Assembly (NCBI GenBank): GCA_002914845.1
Contig: JXTC01000071.1
Span: 14,297-78,296 of the forward strand
DNA from: Trema orientale
Taxonomy: Eukaryota; Streptophyta; Magnoliopsida; Rosales; Cannabaceae
Direction of reading: 5' to 3'
Length of the DNA stretch: 64,000 nucleotides
The translations under genes were made by a program, and so were the position numbers. The notes under the pieces were generated by a model. That model had not been told where the DNA came from. It ran no database searches and saw nothing but the letters and a program-made list of their open reading frames with translations. The first letter of the stretch is position 1, and the number at the start of each line of letters is the position of its first letter. Positions 40,521-52,402 of this stretch are shown here, one piece after another.

Positions 40521-41600
40521 ACAATTCTGGTGGCATACGACTCCTAAGAGATAAGGCTTCAGGTTCTCTTCTTTGATCAAGATATTTTTCGTCCAAATTC
40601 ATGGAGTTTCAGACGCATATTTGGGAGGGAATGAATCTGCCAAAACAAGTTGCCAACTTACTCTTATCCATGGCCTACAAATTTTGATTTTGTATCTCCA
40701 AGTTTTCCTATAAATAGATGCTTAAGCTAGGCTTAGGAGGCATCTTGGTTTGAGATCAAGATCACTCTCTTTTATTCTCCTCTTGTTATTCATGTTATTG
40801 TAATCTTGCTTTGCCTTCAAAATAGTAAGAGTTTTGTGTTTAAAGTTATGTTTATATTGTGTTTATACTTGTTGTTGTTCTTCATCATGTTTACTTAATC
40901 TTGCATGTTGCTAAGGTGAAAGGGTGAATTTCTTGGGGGAAAGATAGGTATAATCTAAACTCTAGGTAGACTTCATTGTTTATATCCTTTAATCATTGTT
41001 ATATATGTGCTACTTAATTTTCTTAATCAATCTTAATACCCTCCTTGTTAAGTGGTGGGTCTTGATTCATTGTAGTCAACCTTTGGCATAACAAATACTT
41101 AATTCCTTTTGTACCGGTTATGCTAGGAAGGGATTTTGATTTGTTGTCGATATAAGGTAGCACCATGAATGCTTGACTACATTTGCAAGTGTTGGCGTTA
41201 TCAAAGAAGATAATTAAGAAAACTAATCTAATCACATAAATAACTAATAATGGACCTTTAATGATTAATCTTCCGATTGGAACCTTTGTTATGTATGGAT
41301 TCCAATTGAGTGATAAAAGAGCTTAGGTTATACTTATTTGATGTACCCAAGAGAGGATCCCCTAATCTTAGCAATTGTTTAATTCTACAATTTCATATCG
41401 TTATATTTCCGTCACTTTGTTTCATATTGTCTTAATCATCCTACAATATACTTTTTCCCATCATTTTTAATTTTGTAATATATGTGTTATGGTCTTGTAT
41501 TATTCACTAACCTTCCTGTGGATCGACCTCGATCTTACCGAGTAATTTATTACTTTGACAATCCTGCACTTGGGAAAAGACTTCACTAATTTGAATCAGT
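40521..41600 (+). mobile_element. LTR-like insert in satellite (fossil)
   Basis: This is about 1.08 kb of non-satellite DNA between two minus-sense satellite stretches. It has a TATA-type motif (TATAAATA at 40709-40716), then CT-rich leader-like sequence. Near its right end it has CCTGTGGATCGACCTCGATC and TTTGACAATCCTGCACTTGG, wording I associate with the 3' ends of plant LTRs and of their Tat/Athila-like relatives. No TG...CA pair or target duplication can be found. The satellite phase does not match across the insert (about 110 bp of monomer is missing). It is therefore probably a partial LTR with disturbed junctions. No coding sequence is seen. The family assignment is weak. Confidence 0.5.
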
Positions 41601-43263
41601 CACCTATATTCTGAAGTTTTTTCCATAAGACATCTCTTTGTAATCTTTGAACCTATCTCAAATTAAACTATTTCAAACACAACAACAGTACCATTAAATG
41701 CTAATTGAGAACCTAAAATACTTGTTTCGACTAAATACCATGGACTATTGCTCATTTACCCGTAACCCCTAAATAATGCAACATTTGTAGAACTCCCTTG
41801 TTTTGATTCCAATATACATGGATTAGCATTATTTAACATTAGGACCAACAATAAAATTCAAGTTACTCCAATATTACACGGAAAATTGAACATTCACTTA
41901 ACCCTTAAACCATGTAACTCCTAAATTCTAAAGTTTTATCTGTACGACCTTTCTTTATATTCTTTCAACCTATCTCAAATTAAACCATTTCAAAACAATA
42001 ATGACACCACTAATTGCTAATTGATAACCCGAAATGCTTATTTCGACCAAATACTATGGACTATTGCTCATTTACTCATAACCCCTAAATCGTGAAGCTT
42101 TTTGTAAAATTACCTTATTTTCATTCAAATATATATGAATTAACATTATTTAACATAAGAAATAAGAGTAAAATACAAGTTACTTCAATAATACAAGGAA
42201 AATTGAACATTCACTTAACTCCCGAACCTTGTAACCCCTAAATTCTTATGTTTTTTCCGTACAACATCTGTTTGTAATCTTTAAACCTATCTCAAATTAA
42301 ACTATTTCAAAACAATAATGACACTAATAAATGCTAATTGAGATCCCAAAATGCTTGTTTCGACTAAATACCACAGACCATTGCTCATTTACTCGAACTA
42401 ATAAATTGTGCAAAATTTTGTATAATTATCTTATTTTGATTCAAATATATATGAATTAGTATTATTTAATATTATAAACAATAATAAAACTCAAGTTATT
42501 CCAATATTGTACGGAAAATGGAACATTCACTTAACCCCTAAATCGTATAACCCATAAATTCTAAAGTTATATCTGTGCGACCTTTCTTTGTATTCTTCCA
42601 ACCTATCTCAAATTAAACCATTTCAAAACTATAAGGACACCACTAATTGCTAATTAGGAACCCGAAATGCTTGTTTCGACCAAATACCATGGACTATTAT
42701 TCGTTTACTCATAACCCCTAAATCGTAAAACCTTTTGTATAATTACAGTATTTTAGTTAAAATATATATGGATTAGAATTATTTAACATTAAAAATTAGA
42801 GTAAAATACAAGTTACTCCAATATTATAAAGAAAATTGAATATCCACTTAACCCCTAAACTCTAAAGTATTTTCCATACGACATCTCTTTGTAATCTTTG
42901 AACCTATCTCAAATTAAACTATTTTAAAACAATGACGATACCACTAAACGCTAGTTGAGAACCCAAAATGCTTGTTTCGACTAAATACCATGGACAATTG
43001 CTCATTTACTCGTAACCACTAAACTGTGCAAAATTTTGCATAATTAACTTGTTTTGATTCAGATATATATGGATTAGTATTATTTAACATTGTAAACAAT
43101 AATAAAACTCATGTTATTCCAATATTACACGGAAAATAGAACATTCACTTAACCCCTAAATCGTGTAACCCATAAATTCTAAAGCTTTATCTGAACGTCC
43201 TTTCTTTGTATTCTTTCAACCTATCTCAAATTAAATCATTTCAAAACTATAAGGACAACACTA
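41601..43263 (-). repeat. Satellite array, inverted arm part 2
   Basis: About five minus-sense monomers with the usual words (CCTATCTCAAATTAAAC, CTTGTTTCGACTAAATACC, TGCTCATTTACTCGTAACC). The segment ends at the CACTA insertion; its last three bases (CTA, 43261-43263) are the target duplication. Confidence 0.95.
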
Positions 43264-43570
43264 CACTACAAGAAAAGAGACTTTTGGCAACCAAATTTTC
43301 AGCTACTAAAATATATTGGTAGCAGTAAATTATTTTTTGCTACCAATTTATGGTAGCAGAAAGTTCTGGTAGAGGAAACAATGCAAATGAGACTAAATCT
43401 TTTGGCTCCCAAAATTTTGGTAGCCGGATAATATTTTTGGCTACTAAAATAACTTTTGGTAGCAAAAAATACTAGTAAAATTTGGTGGGTTAATGGGTTA
43501 TTGACTACCAAAAATTGTTAGTAGCAAATAATAACTTTTGGCTACTAAATAGTTGGTAGCCGAAATTTAA
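43264..43570. repeat. Left subterminal repeats of the CACTA element
   Basis: About ten copies of short motifs such as TTTGGTAGC, GGCTACTAAA and GCTACCAA occur in both orientations within ~300 bp of the left terminus (for example 43284-43350, 43409-43455 and 43504-43560). Confidence 0.85.
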
Positions 43571-44159
43571 AATGTTTCTTATAGCTAAATTTATGCAAAT
43601 TTTGTGCTACTGCATATTTTATTGCCAAATATGTGTATATTTTCTATATTTTTATTTAGACACTACAAGCATTAGTAGCTACAAGCATTAGTAGCAAAAA
43701 GATTATTATAAACACTTTTTTCAGTGTAATTATATGGTAGTAGAATGTTTGTTAAACTTCATTCAAAATAATTCAAAAATAATGCAAGTAAAGTTTTAAC
43801 AATGAATTATATGACTCTTAGTCAAACTCTCCTTAATACACATTATATGTCAAATGATATCAATTGTATTATGTTTCTATCACAAAATTTATTCTAGAAG
43901 CATTATTTAATTTTACTAGTCGTTAAATGTTCTTATCTCAAATTTTTTAACATATAAATAATGTATTGATGAGGAATAAAAATGAGAAAGAAAAAAGCTA
44001 TCTAGAAAAAAATTATTAAATTATAGAATATTGGATCAAGGTACATTTTCTTTGGTGGAGATATGAATCTTGTATACAAAATTATTAAGAATAAGAAAAC
44101 AGAGCGATAATAAATTTCTTTAGGGAGAAATATCATGAGATCTTCAAATTTGTGTATTT

Positions 44160-46940
44160 ATCCTCACTAAAGAGTTGGCGGAATTTTCACGCCCACGGGA
44201 AATATTCGCGCTTGTCGAAATTTTAGGAAATTTTTTAAAAACCATCTTCTTCCCTGCCATTTGCTTATCTCTTTTCTCTAAAAATGCTCTCCCTCCCACT
44301 ACTATAAAAATACCTTTAAAAGATAGGGACGAGAGAGTAAAGACGACGTCTTTTAGGAAAAAAGTCGTCTAAAAAACGCGCGCGACGAGAGGTCATGTTA
44401 AAGCATGATAGACGACCGTTATCTAATACACCCGTCGTCTATGATTTTTTTTTTAAAAAGGTGCCTTTTTGTGAAAAGTATTTCACGAAACCCGCCTCTT
44501 CCCTTCGAATTAGGGCTCAAACCCGAGCCCCCTTCTTCTAGTTCGCCTCTCTCATGTCCTCTCTGCCCTATTCAACAGCTCTCTTTGCCTATATTCCACC
44601 ATTTCTCCTCGATTTTCACCAATTCTCGAAACCCCACGGCCTCTTGACTCAACCTAGCTCTTCTATGGCCTCTTGACTCCGAAGCCCCAAACTCCAAAAC
44701 CCAGCTCCTCCACGACTTGACTCCTCCGTCACCGAACCAGCTCCTCCTCAGCTTCTCGACCTCGGCGATGCATGCCTCTTCCATGGCCCCATTGTCTCGC
44801 TCGTCTCGATCTGCTTCCAAGGCGGCGCTCTCAACTCCATTCATTTGTTGAATCAATTGGACCCAAACAATTCTTCGGAGGAGCTCGTTGGCAGTGTCAT
44901 TGCTCATTTTTCCTCTGCCGCTGATACCAAGAAGATAGTGTCGTTTCAGGGTCAAAAGAGTAGCATGCTTCATTTTTTCCCTAAATTCCTGCAATTGTGA
45001 AGGAAATTACTAAGCACCATTGAAGATTTTCCAGTTTTCAGGGCCATTTATTACTATTCAGGTGTATTTTCTTTCATTTGTTTTCTCTCATGAACTTTTT
45101 TTTAAAATCTTTATCGTGTATTATAATGTCTGATAGGAAAAGACAAAGGTAGTATAGCAAACTTTGAGAAAATTTGGGATTTTCCTAGCTTGAAGTGTTA
45201 AGATGAACTCGCAAAACCCTAATCATCTATTTCTTTTTGCTGGATTTTGGGTTATTTTTTTCGGAAAAATAAAGCTTGTTTCTGGGTATTTAGAGGAGAA
45301 TTGAATTCAGATTAAAGCAATAGTAAATAAATAACCAGGCTGATCTATTTTGGAATTTCATCAAAACAGTTTGTGGGCAGTTCAAGATAGCTGCAACAAT
45401 TGCTATGTAAATAAAACGTGAACAATTGCTCCAAAGTTTGACACATATGTACCTTCTTTTTGATGCAAAATTTTTGGTTTTCAGCTAAAATGTGAAGAGT
45501 TGCTCCAATTCGCTCAAGATGCAATTGCAGGGCTTAAAATAACCATGCTGACCTTGCAAGGTGATTTACTATAAATCTCTTTCAGATGCATTTTGAATGC
45601 TCATCATGAGCCAGTATTTAATTTCTTCTAATGCAATTACAGAAACTATGAATCAAAAAAGTTTTTTGAATTTGTTCTTGATGATTCAGTACAACGTGGA
45701 CTCATATATGAGATTGTGTTGGACTAATATGAGTTAGACAAGAAATCTTACAAAAATATATTATGCATATGTCTCTCTTTTTGCTGAAATTTCTTGTGCA
45801 GCACTTGAAGCAGAAGCATGTATAAAGAGCTTCAGCAGAGTTGGACAGAGTCAGGATATATCAATTTCTAACTTCACAAAGCTATGTGTATTAACTACCT
45901 ACTAGATTTCCCCTGTTATTGATATTGACACTATCGAAAGTTATCTATTTGTGGTGTTACTATGGCCAAAATGCATTTAGGAAGAGCTTTTGGACGTTCG
46001 CTTAATTTTCAAAATTAAAGGAGAACAATGGACAATTTAAATTTCTACTCTATTAAATCTCAAAGTATTTATTCTTATTCTCATTGCTTCAAATGCTGTA
46101 TAGAAAGTAAGCATGGAATTCCAAATTGGAAATTGAGTATAAAATCCCATCTATCTTTCCCTTCTATCTCAGGAGGTGAAGATTGAGATGTTGGTGTCAA
46201 GAGTCGGGCCACTAGAATAACAATTGGTTAGACCAAGAAGGTTGATTGATAGCTTATGTAAGAAGGTTGCGTATTGAGCATGTCTCTTGGGATCTAATAT
46301 TCATATATAGTAATGACCACAAGTACCAGCGAAATAAAAATCAAGGTTTGCTTAATTGGACATGTTTTAGGAGCCTTTTGTTGTATTTTTTATTTTGAAA
46401 GATGTCGCACCAATGACATTATATGAAATTCCTTCTTATTTTGCAGGAGGCTGCTACTCATTCTCGAATCTTGAGTATTCACATGCAGAATTTATTTAGC
46501 TATATATATTTAATTTATTACGTGTAATAGATAATTGATGTGTGGACTTATTGCTCTATTGCAGGTTTTTGTTTGATGCAAGAATCTTCTTTCTTCAAAT
46601 TTTGATAACAAGAACAAGGTCGAAATAAGTTTCATGATTGATCCAATTGCTCTGTGCATTCTTTGCAAAATGTTTTAAGAAGGTATAACATTTCTAAATT
46701 TATACTCTACTTGTTCATATGCATGGTTTTGTGTTCCAATGTCTTATTTTTATTTTAATTTCATTATTTTCGTTTTCAATGTTGTATTGTTTGTAATGCA
46801 TAAGTATTTGCATGTTCTTGAATGTTTGACGGGTAATATATTCTTGCAGTTTTTTTTTTTGCTACAAATGGATATTGGGAAAGACCAGAGTTTGGAACAT
46901 AGTTGCAGAGGTGCAGTGGGAAGAAAATGATTCAATAAGT
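44160..46940 (+). pseudogene. Gene-like cargo inside the CACTA element, unidentified
   Basis: The interior differs from the AT-rich ends. About 44170-45010 is GC-richer and CT-rich, like the 5' part of a plant gene. Downstream pieces look like exons bounded by splice consensus. One is 45485-45560, between TTTTTGGTTTTCAG and GTGATT, reading LKCEELLQFAQDAIAGLK in one frame. Another starts at 45803 after CTTGTGCAG, reading ALEAEACIKSFSRVGQSQD. A run near 44880-44995 reads SEELVGSVIAHFSSAADTKK and then meets a stop at 44998. I do not recognise the parent gene, and no intact frame spans the region. A 140-codon frame on the minus strand (44572-44994) overlaps the first part; it has no recognisable domain. 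Capture of host gene fragments by CACTA elements is known, but calling it capture here is inference. Confidence 0.45.
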
Positions 46941-47279
46941 ATTGAAAAAAAAAGATAGCAAAAAGAAAAAAAAATCAATGTTCTTTTTCACTTTGATCTG
47001 GATGCAATTCGATCTGGTTAGCTAGTAAACAACCGATCTTGTAATCTTAAATTACACTATCATATTCGTATGTGTACATAGATTTATTGATTTATGTAAC
47101 ATTAATTTTACAATTAATTTGTTTAATTTTGATGTTTTATATTTTAGATGTCTACATAATTAAAGAATTATAAATTATTAATTTAAGAAATAACAAAAAA
47201 TATTAATAATCATAAAATCATAAAATTAGAATTGTAATTTTGTTATTTAAATTTATTATTCATTTTTTTGCAACGAAAT

Positions 47280-47613
47280 TATCTAGTAGCTAATGCTTGA
47301 TTTGGTTGTATTAGACACCATATTATCTGCTACCAAATTTTATAGCATTTGCTACTAAATTTTGGTAGCAAGATGGTTGTATAGACACCAAATTTTGATC
47401 TCTTTGCTACTAAATTTTAGAATTTTCGCTACCAACTATTGGTAGCAGAAAGCATATGGCTTTTGCTACTAAATTTTTTTTTTGGTAGCAAAAGATCTTT
47501 TGCTACGGGGTTATGGCTACCAATTTTTTTGGTAGCAAAACAATTATTTGCTACTAAAAACATATTTTTAGCTACCTATTTTTTTGTAGCTAGAAGACTT
47601 TTTTCTTGTAGTG
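47280..47613. repeat. Right subterminal repeats of the CACTA element
   Basis: A dense run of GCTACCAA, TTGCTACTAAATTT and TTGGTAGCAAAA motifs lies in the last ~330 bp, mirroring the left end. Confidence 0.85.
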
Positions 47614-50600
47614 CTAATTGCTAAATGAGAACCCGAAATGCTTGTTTCGACAAAATACTATGGAATATTGTTCATTTACTCAAAACTCCTAAATCGTGAA
47701 ATTTTTTGTATAATTGCATTCTTTTCATTCAAATATATAAGGATTAGAATTATTTAACATTAAAAATAAGAATAAAATACAAGTTACTCCAATATTATAA
47801 GGAAAATTGAACATTCACCTAACCCTTAAACCACGTAACCCCTAAACTCTAAAGCTTTTTCCGTAAGACATCTCTTTGTAATCTTTAAACCTATCTCCAA
47901 TTAAACTATTTCAAAACAATAATGACACCATTAAATGATAATTGAGAACCCAAAATGCTTGTTCCGATTAAAGACTATGGACTATTTCTCATTTACTCGT
48001 AACCCCTAAATCGTGCAATATTTTGTATAATTACCTTGTTTTGCTTCAAATGTATATGGATTTACATTATTTAACATTAGAAACAACATTAAAACTAAAA
48101 TTACTCCAATATTACACAGAAAATGGAATATTCACGTAACCCCTAAACCATGTAACCCCTAAATTCTAAAGTATTTTCCCTACGACATCTGCTTGTAATC
48201 TTTGAACCTATCTCAAATTAAACTATTTCAAAACAATAATGACACCATTAAATGCTAATTGAGAACCTAAAATGCTTGTTTTGACTAAATACTATGGACT
48301 ATTGCTCATTTACTCGTAACCCCTAAATCGTGCAATATTTTATATAATTACCTTATTTTGATTCAAATAAATATCGATTAGCATTATTTAACATTAGAAA
48401 CAGTAATAAAAGTCAACTTACTCCAATATTATACGAAAAATTAAACATTCACTTAAACCCTAAACCGTGTAACCCCTAAATTCTAAAGTTTTATCTGTAC
48501 GACCTTTCTTTGTATTCTTTCAACCTATCTCAAATTAAACCATTTCAAAACTATAAGGACGCCACTAATTACTAATTGAGAACCCGAAATGCTTATTTCG
48601 ACCAAATTCATGGACTATTGCTCATTTACTCATAATCCCTAAATCGCGAAACGTTTTGTATAATTACCTTGTTTTCATTCAAATATATATATGGATTTGT
48701 ATTATTTAACATTAGAAATAAGAGTAATATACAAGTTACTCCAATAGTACAAGGAAAATGAAACATTTACTTAACCCTGAACCGTCTAACCCCTAAACGC
48801 TAAAATTTTTTCCGTACAACATCTCTTTGTAATCTTTAAAACGGTCTCAAATTATACTATTTCAAAACAATAATGACACAATTAAATGCTAATTGAGAAC
48901 CCAAAATGCTTCTTTTGACTAAACACCATGGACTATTACTCATTTACTCGTAACTAATAAATTGTGCAAAATTTTGTATAATTACCTTGTTTTGATTCAA
49001 ATATATATGGGTTAGTATTATTTAACATTATAAACAACAATAAAACTCAAGTTACTCCAATATTATACGGAAAATAGAACATTCACGTAACCTATAGACC
49101 ATGTAACCCATAAATTCTAAAATTTTATTTGTACGACCTCTCTTTGTATTCTTTCAATTTATCTCAAATTAAACCATTTCAAAACTATAAAGACACTACT
49201 AAATGCAAATTGAGAACCCGAAATGCTTGTCTCAACCGAATACCATGGACTATTGCTCATGTACTCATAATCCCTAAATCGTGAAACTTTTTGTATAATT
49301 ACCTTGTTTTCATTCAAATATATATGGATTAGCCTTATTTTACATTAGAAATAAGCGTAAAATACAAGTTACTCAAATAATACAAGAAAAATTAAACATT
49401 CACTTAACCCCTAAACTGTGTAACCCTTAAACTCTAAAGTTTTTTCCGTACGACATCTCTTTGTAATCTTTAAACTTATCTCTAATTAAACTATTTCAAA
49501 ACAGTAACAATACCATTAAATGCTAATTGAGAATCCAAAATGCTTGTTTCAACTAAATACCATAGACTATTGCTCATTTACTCGTAACCCCTAAATCGTG
49601 AAAAATTTTGTATAATTACCTTGTTTTGATTCAAATATATATGAATTAGCATTATTTAATATTATAAACAACAATAAAACTCAATTTACTCTAATATTAC
49701 ACGAAAAATAGAACATTCACTTAACCCCTAAACCGTGTAACCCATAAATTCTAAAATTTTATTTATACGACCTCTCTATATATTCTTTCAATCTATCTCA
49801 AATTAAACCATTGCAAAACTATAAAGACACCACTAAATACAAATTGAGAACCCGGAATGCTTGTCTCGACAAAATACCATGGACTATTGCTCATTTACTT
49901 TTAACCCCTGAATCGTGAAACTTTTTGTATAATTACCTTGTTTTCATTTAAATATATATGGATCAGCATTATTTAACACTTGAAATAAGAGTAAAATACA
50001 AGTTACTCCAATTATTCAAGGAAAATTGAACATTCACTTAATCCTTAAACCATGTAACCCCTAAATTCTAAAGTTTTTTTCATATGATGTCTCTTTGCAA
50101 TATTTGAACCTATCTCAAATTAAAAAATTTCAAAACAATAATGACACCACCAAATGCTAATAGAGAACCCAAAATGCTTGTTTCAACTAAATACCATGGA
50201 CTGTTACTCGTTTACTTGTAACCTATAAATCGTGCAACATTTTTTATAATTACCTTGTTTTGATTCAAATATATATGGATTAGCATTATTTAACAGTAGA
50301 AACAACAATAAAACTCAAGTTACTCCAATATTACACAAAAAATTGAATATCCACTTAACCCCTAAACTGTGTAACCCCTAAATTTTAAAGTTTTTTTCGT
50401 ACGTCACCTCTTTGTAATATTTGAGCCTATCTCAAATTAAACCATTTCAAAACAATAATAACACCACTAAATGCTAATTGAGAATCCAAAATGCTTATTT
50501 CGATTAGATACCATGGACGACTACTCATTTACTCGTAACCCCTGAACCCGAAATGCTTGTCTCGACCAAATACTATGGACTATTGCTCATGTACTCATAA

Positions 50601-51081
50601 CCCCTGAATCGTGCAACATTTTGTATAATTACCTTGTTTTGAGTCAAATATATATGGACTAGCTTTATTTAACATTAGAAATAACAATAAAACTCAAATT
50701 ACTCCAATATTACACGGAAAATTGAACATTCACTTAACCCCTAAACTCTAAAATTTTTCCATACAACATCTCTTTATAATCTTTGAACCTATCTCAAATT
50801 AAACTATTTCAAAATAATAATGACACCATTAAATGTTAATTGACAACCCGAAATGCCATCTCTTTATAATCTTTGAACCTATCTCAAATTAAACTATTTC
50901 AAAATAATAATGACACCATTAAATTTTAATTGACAACCTGAAATGCTTGTTTCGACTAAATACCATTGACTATTGCTCAATTACTCCTTACCCCTAAATT
51001 GTGCAACTTCTTGTACAATTACCTAATTTTGATTGAAATATATACGGATTTGCATTATTTAACATTAAAATAAACAATAAA
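47614..51081 (-). repeat. Satellite array, inverted arm part 3
   Basis: About eleven minus-sense monomers. A near-identical 90-bp tandem duplication lies at about 50768-50945. A deletion fusion lies near 50541, where CCCCTGA is followed directly by ACCCGAAATGCTTG. Variants such as GAAATAAGAGTAAAATACAAG and TCTCGACCAAATACC match, in reverse complement, those of the leftmost blocks. Confidence 0.95.
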
Positions 51082-51441
51082 GGGATATTATCACTTTTAT
51101 ACCCTGTATTTTGACACTTTGTTCAAATTATAACTTGTGTTTTGGTTATTATCAACATTGACCTTTAGATTTAAAATCTGTTACAAATTTATACCCTGAC
51201 ACTAATTTAGAGCAGTCAATTTACCAAGTTGCTGTTTAAAAAATTGAAAATAAACCATATAAAAACTGATCTGAGAATGAGTTTATTAAATTATCTTGGT
51301 AAATTAACTGCTCTAAATTAGTGTCAGGGTATAAATTTGTAACACATATTAAATCTAAGGGTCAATATTGATAATAACCAAAACAGAAGGTATAAACTGA
51401 ACAAAGTGTCAAAATACAGGGTATAAAAATGATATTATCCC
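51082..51441. mobile_element. MULE-type MITE with long terminal inverted repeats
   Basis: A 360-bp element begins GGGATATTATCA and ends TGATATTATCCC. It is flanked by a perfect 9-bp duplication, AACAATAAA (51073-51081 and 51442-51450), typical of Mutator-like elements. The inverted repeats are about 150 bp each: ACCCTGTATTTTGACACTTTG on the left pairs with CAAAGTGTCAAAATACAGG on the right, and GACACTAATTTAGAGCAGT pairs with CTGCTCTAAATTAGTGTC. Only ~60 bp remain as a loop. It encodes nothing. Excision of the element and one repeat restores the satellite word AACAATAAAACTCAAG. Confidence 0.93.
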
Positions 51442-51903
51442 AACAATAAAACTCAAGCTCCTTCAATATTACAAGGAAAATTGAACATTCGCTTAACCCC
51501 TAACCGGTGTAACCCCTAGATTCTAAAGTTTTATCTGTACGCCTTCTCTTTGTAATCTTTCACCCTATCTCAAACTAAACCATTTCAGAACAATAATGAT
51601 ACCACTAAATGCAAATTGAGAACTCGAAATACTTGTTTCGACTAAATTCCATGGACTATTGCTCATTTACTTATAACCCCTAAATCGTGAAACTTTTTGT
51701 ATAATTACCTTGTTTTGATTCAAATATATATGGATTTGCATTATTTAACATTAGAAAGAGCAATAAAATTCAATCTACTGCAATATTACATGGAAAATTG
51801 AACATTCACTTAACTCCTAAATTGTATAACCCTTAAATTCTAATGTTTTTTTCGTATGCATCACTTTATAATTTTTCACTCTATCTCAAATTAAACCATT
51901 TGA
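51442..51903 (-). repeat. Satellite array, inverted arm last part
   Basis: About 1.5 minus-sense monomers. The last recognisable word is CTATCTCAAATTAAACCATTT ending near 51901, after which the sequence becomes unrelated AT-rich DNA. The final monomer carries the TATGCATCACTTTATAATTTTTCAC variant (reverse complement of GTGAAAAATTA...GTGATGCATA) that is otherwise confined to the 20-36 kb block. Confidence 0.93.
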
Positions 51904-52223
51904 ATTGTAATCAATAATCATCAATAAAATCAAATTCAATATTTCAAGTTTATTTGTTTCTTTATTTTTTTAACATTTTTATTATAATTCTAAATAATTT
52001 TCTTAATAGTTTTGTTTTTAAACTTTTTTTAATCAACTATTCAATTTCAACTTATATGATATATCCTATTTAATTATTGTTAATTTTTTAACAATAGGAG
52101 AAAAAACATAACATATTTAGTTTATGTTATCTATTTTTTTAAAAAACAAATTCAATTAAAAAGTTTAAACTTAACATGTTAAAAAAAAGTTGTAAAAAAC
52201 TAATCTAAAAGTTGTTAAAAAAA
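51904..52223. other. AT-rich spacer, no gene
   Basis: About 320 bp of very AT-rich sequence with long T and A runs separates the satellite from a GC-rich terminus. It may be the inner part of the hAT-like element whose end is at 52397, but no second terminus is visible. Confidence 0.6.
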
Positions 52224-52397
52224 CAGGCCGAGCACAGGCCCGGCCTAGCGTTGGCCCGCAAAAAGCCTGGCAGGCCAACGGGCCCGAGTCGGGCCCTATT
52301 TTTTTTCTTTGCGGCCCGGCCGAGCCCGTTTGTCCCCTCAAGCCCGTTATGGGCGAGCCGGGCCTGCTGGCCTAGCCTGCCCATTTTGCTACCTCTA
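52224..52397 (-). mobile_element. hAT-like terminal region, GC-rich
   Basis: Read on the minus strand from 52397, the sequence starts TAGAGGTAGCAAAATGGGC. It continues with GGCCCGGC/GGGC-rich sequence for ~170 bp, then turns AT-rich. Plant hAT elements and their MITEs commonly begin with a TAGRGGTGGCAAA word followed by GGGC-rich repeats, so this is probably one end of such an element. Neither a second end nor an 8-bp duplication could be recognised. Open frames on both strands here result from the lack of AT-rich stop codons in a GC-rich stretch. Confidence 0.5.
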
Positions 52398-52402
52398 ATC
52401 AC

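Larger units (their letters stand above)
43264..47613. mobile_element. Non-autonomous CACTA (En/Spm) DNA transposon
   Basis: The left end CACTACAAGAAAAGAGAC at 43264 is matched by the inverted right end TTTTTTCTTGTAGTG ending at 47613. Both sides carry the 3-bp duplication CTA (43261-43263 and 47614-47616), as expected for the CACTA superfamily. Removing the element and one CTA restores the satellite word CACTAATTGCTAA. Both subterminal regions are packed with GGTAGC/GCTACC repeats, the presumed transposase-binding sites of this superfamily. At 4,350 bp it is too short for a full element, and I see no TNP2-like transposase, so it must have moved in trans. The middle (about 44160-46940) carries gene-like sequence. 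Confidence 0.93.

Noticed and set aside
44572-44994. 140-codon minus-strand frame, the longest single open frame in the window
   Set aside because: No recognisable domain. It lies opposite GC/CT-rich gene-like sequence within the CACTA element, where stop codons are rare on the other strand. Kept only as a remark in the cargo entry.
3006-51903. The array as a true telomere or interstitial telomere tract
   Set aside because: TTTAGGG-like words are isolated, embedded in a 317-bp monomer and mostly read TTTAGGGGTTA. There is no head-to-tail heptamer run.
3006-51903. The array as a proven centromere
   Set aside because: Monomer length and higher-order structure would be compatible, but genes lie directly beside it and no sequence feature proves CENH3 binding.
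3006-51903. A CRISPR-like array (regular repeats with spacers)
   Set aside because: The 317-bp units are contiguous and similar along their whole length, in a plant genome. There are no unique spacers and no cas genes.
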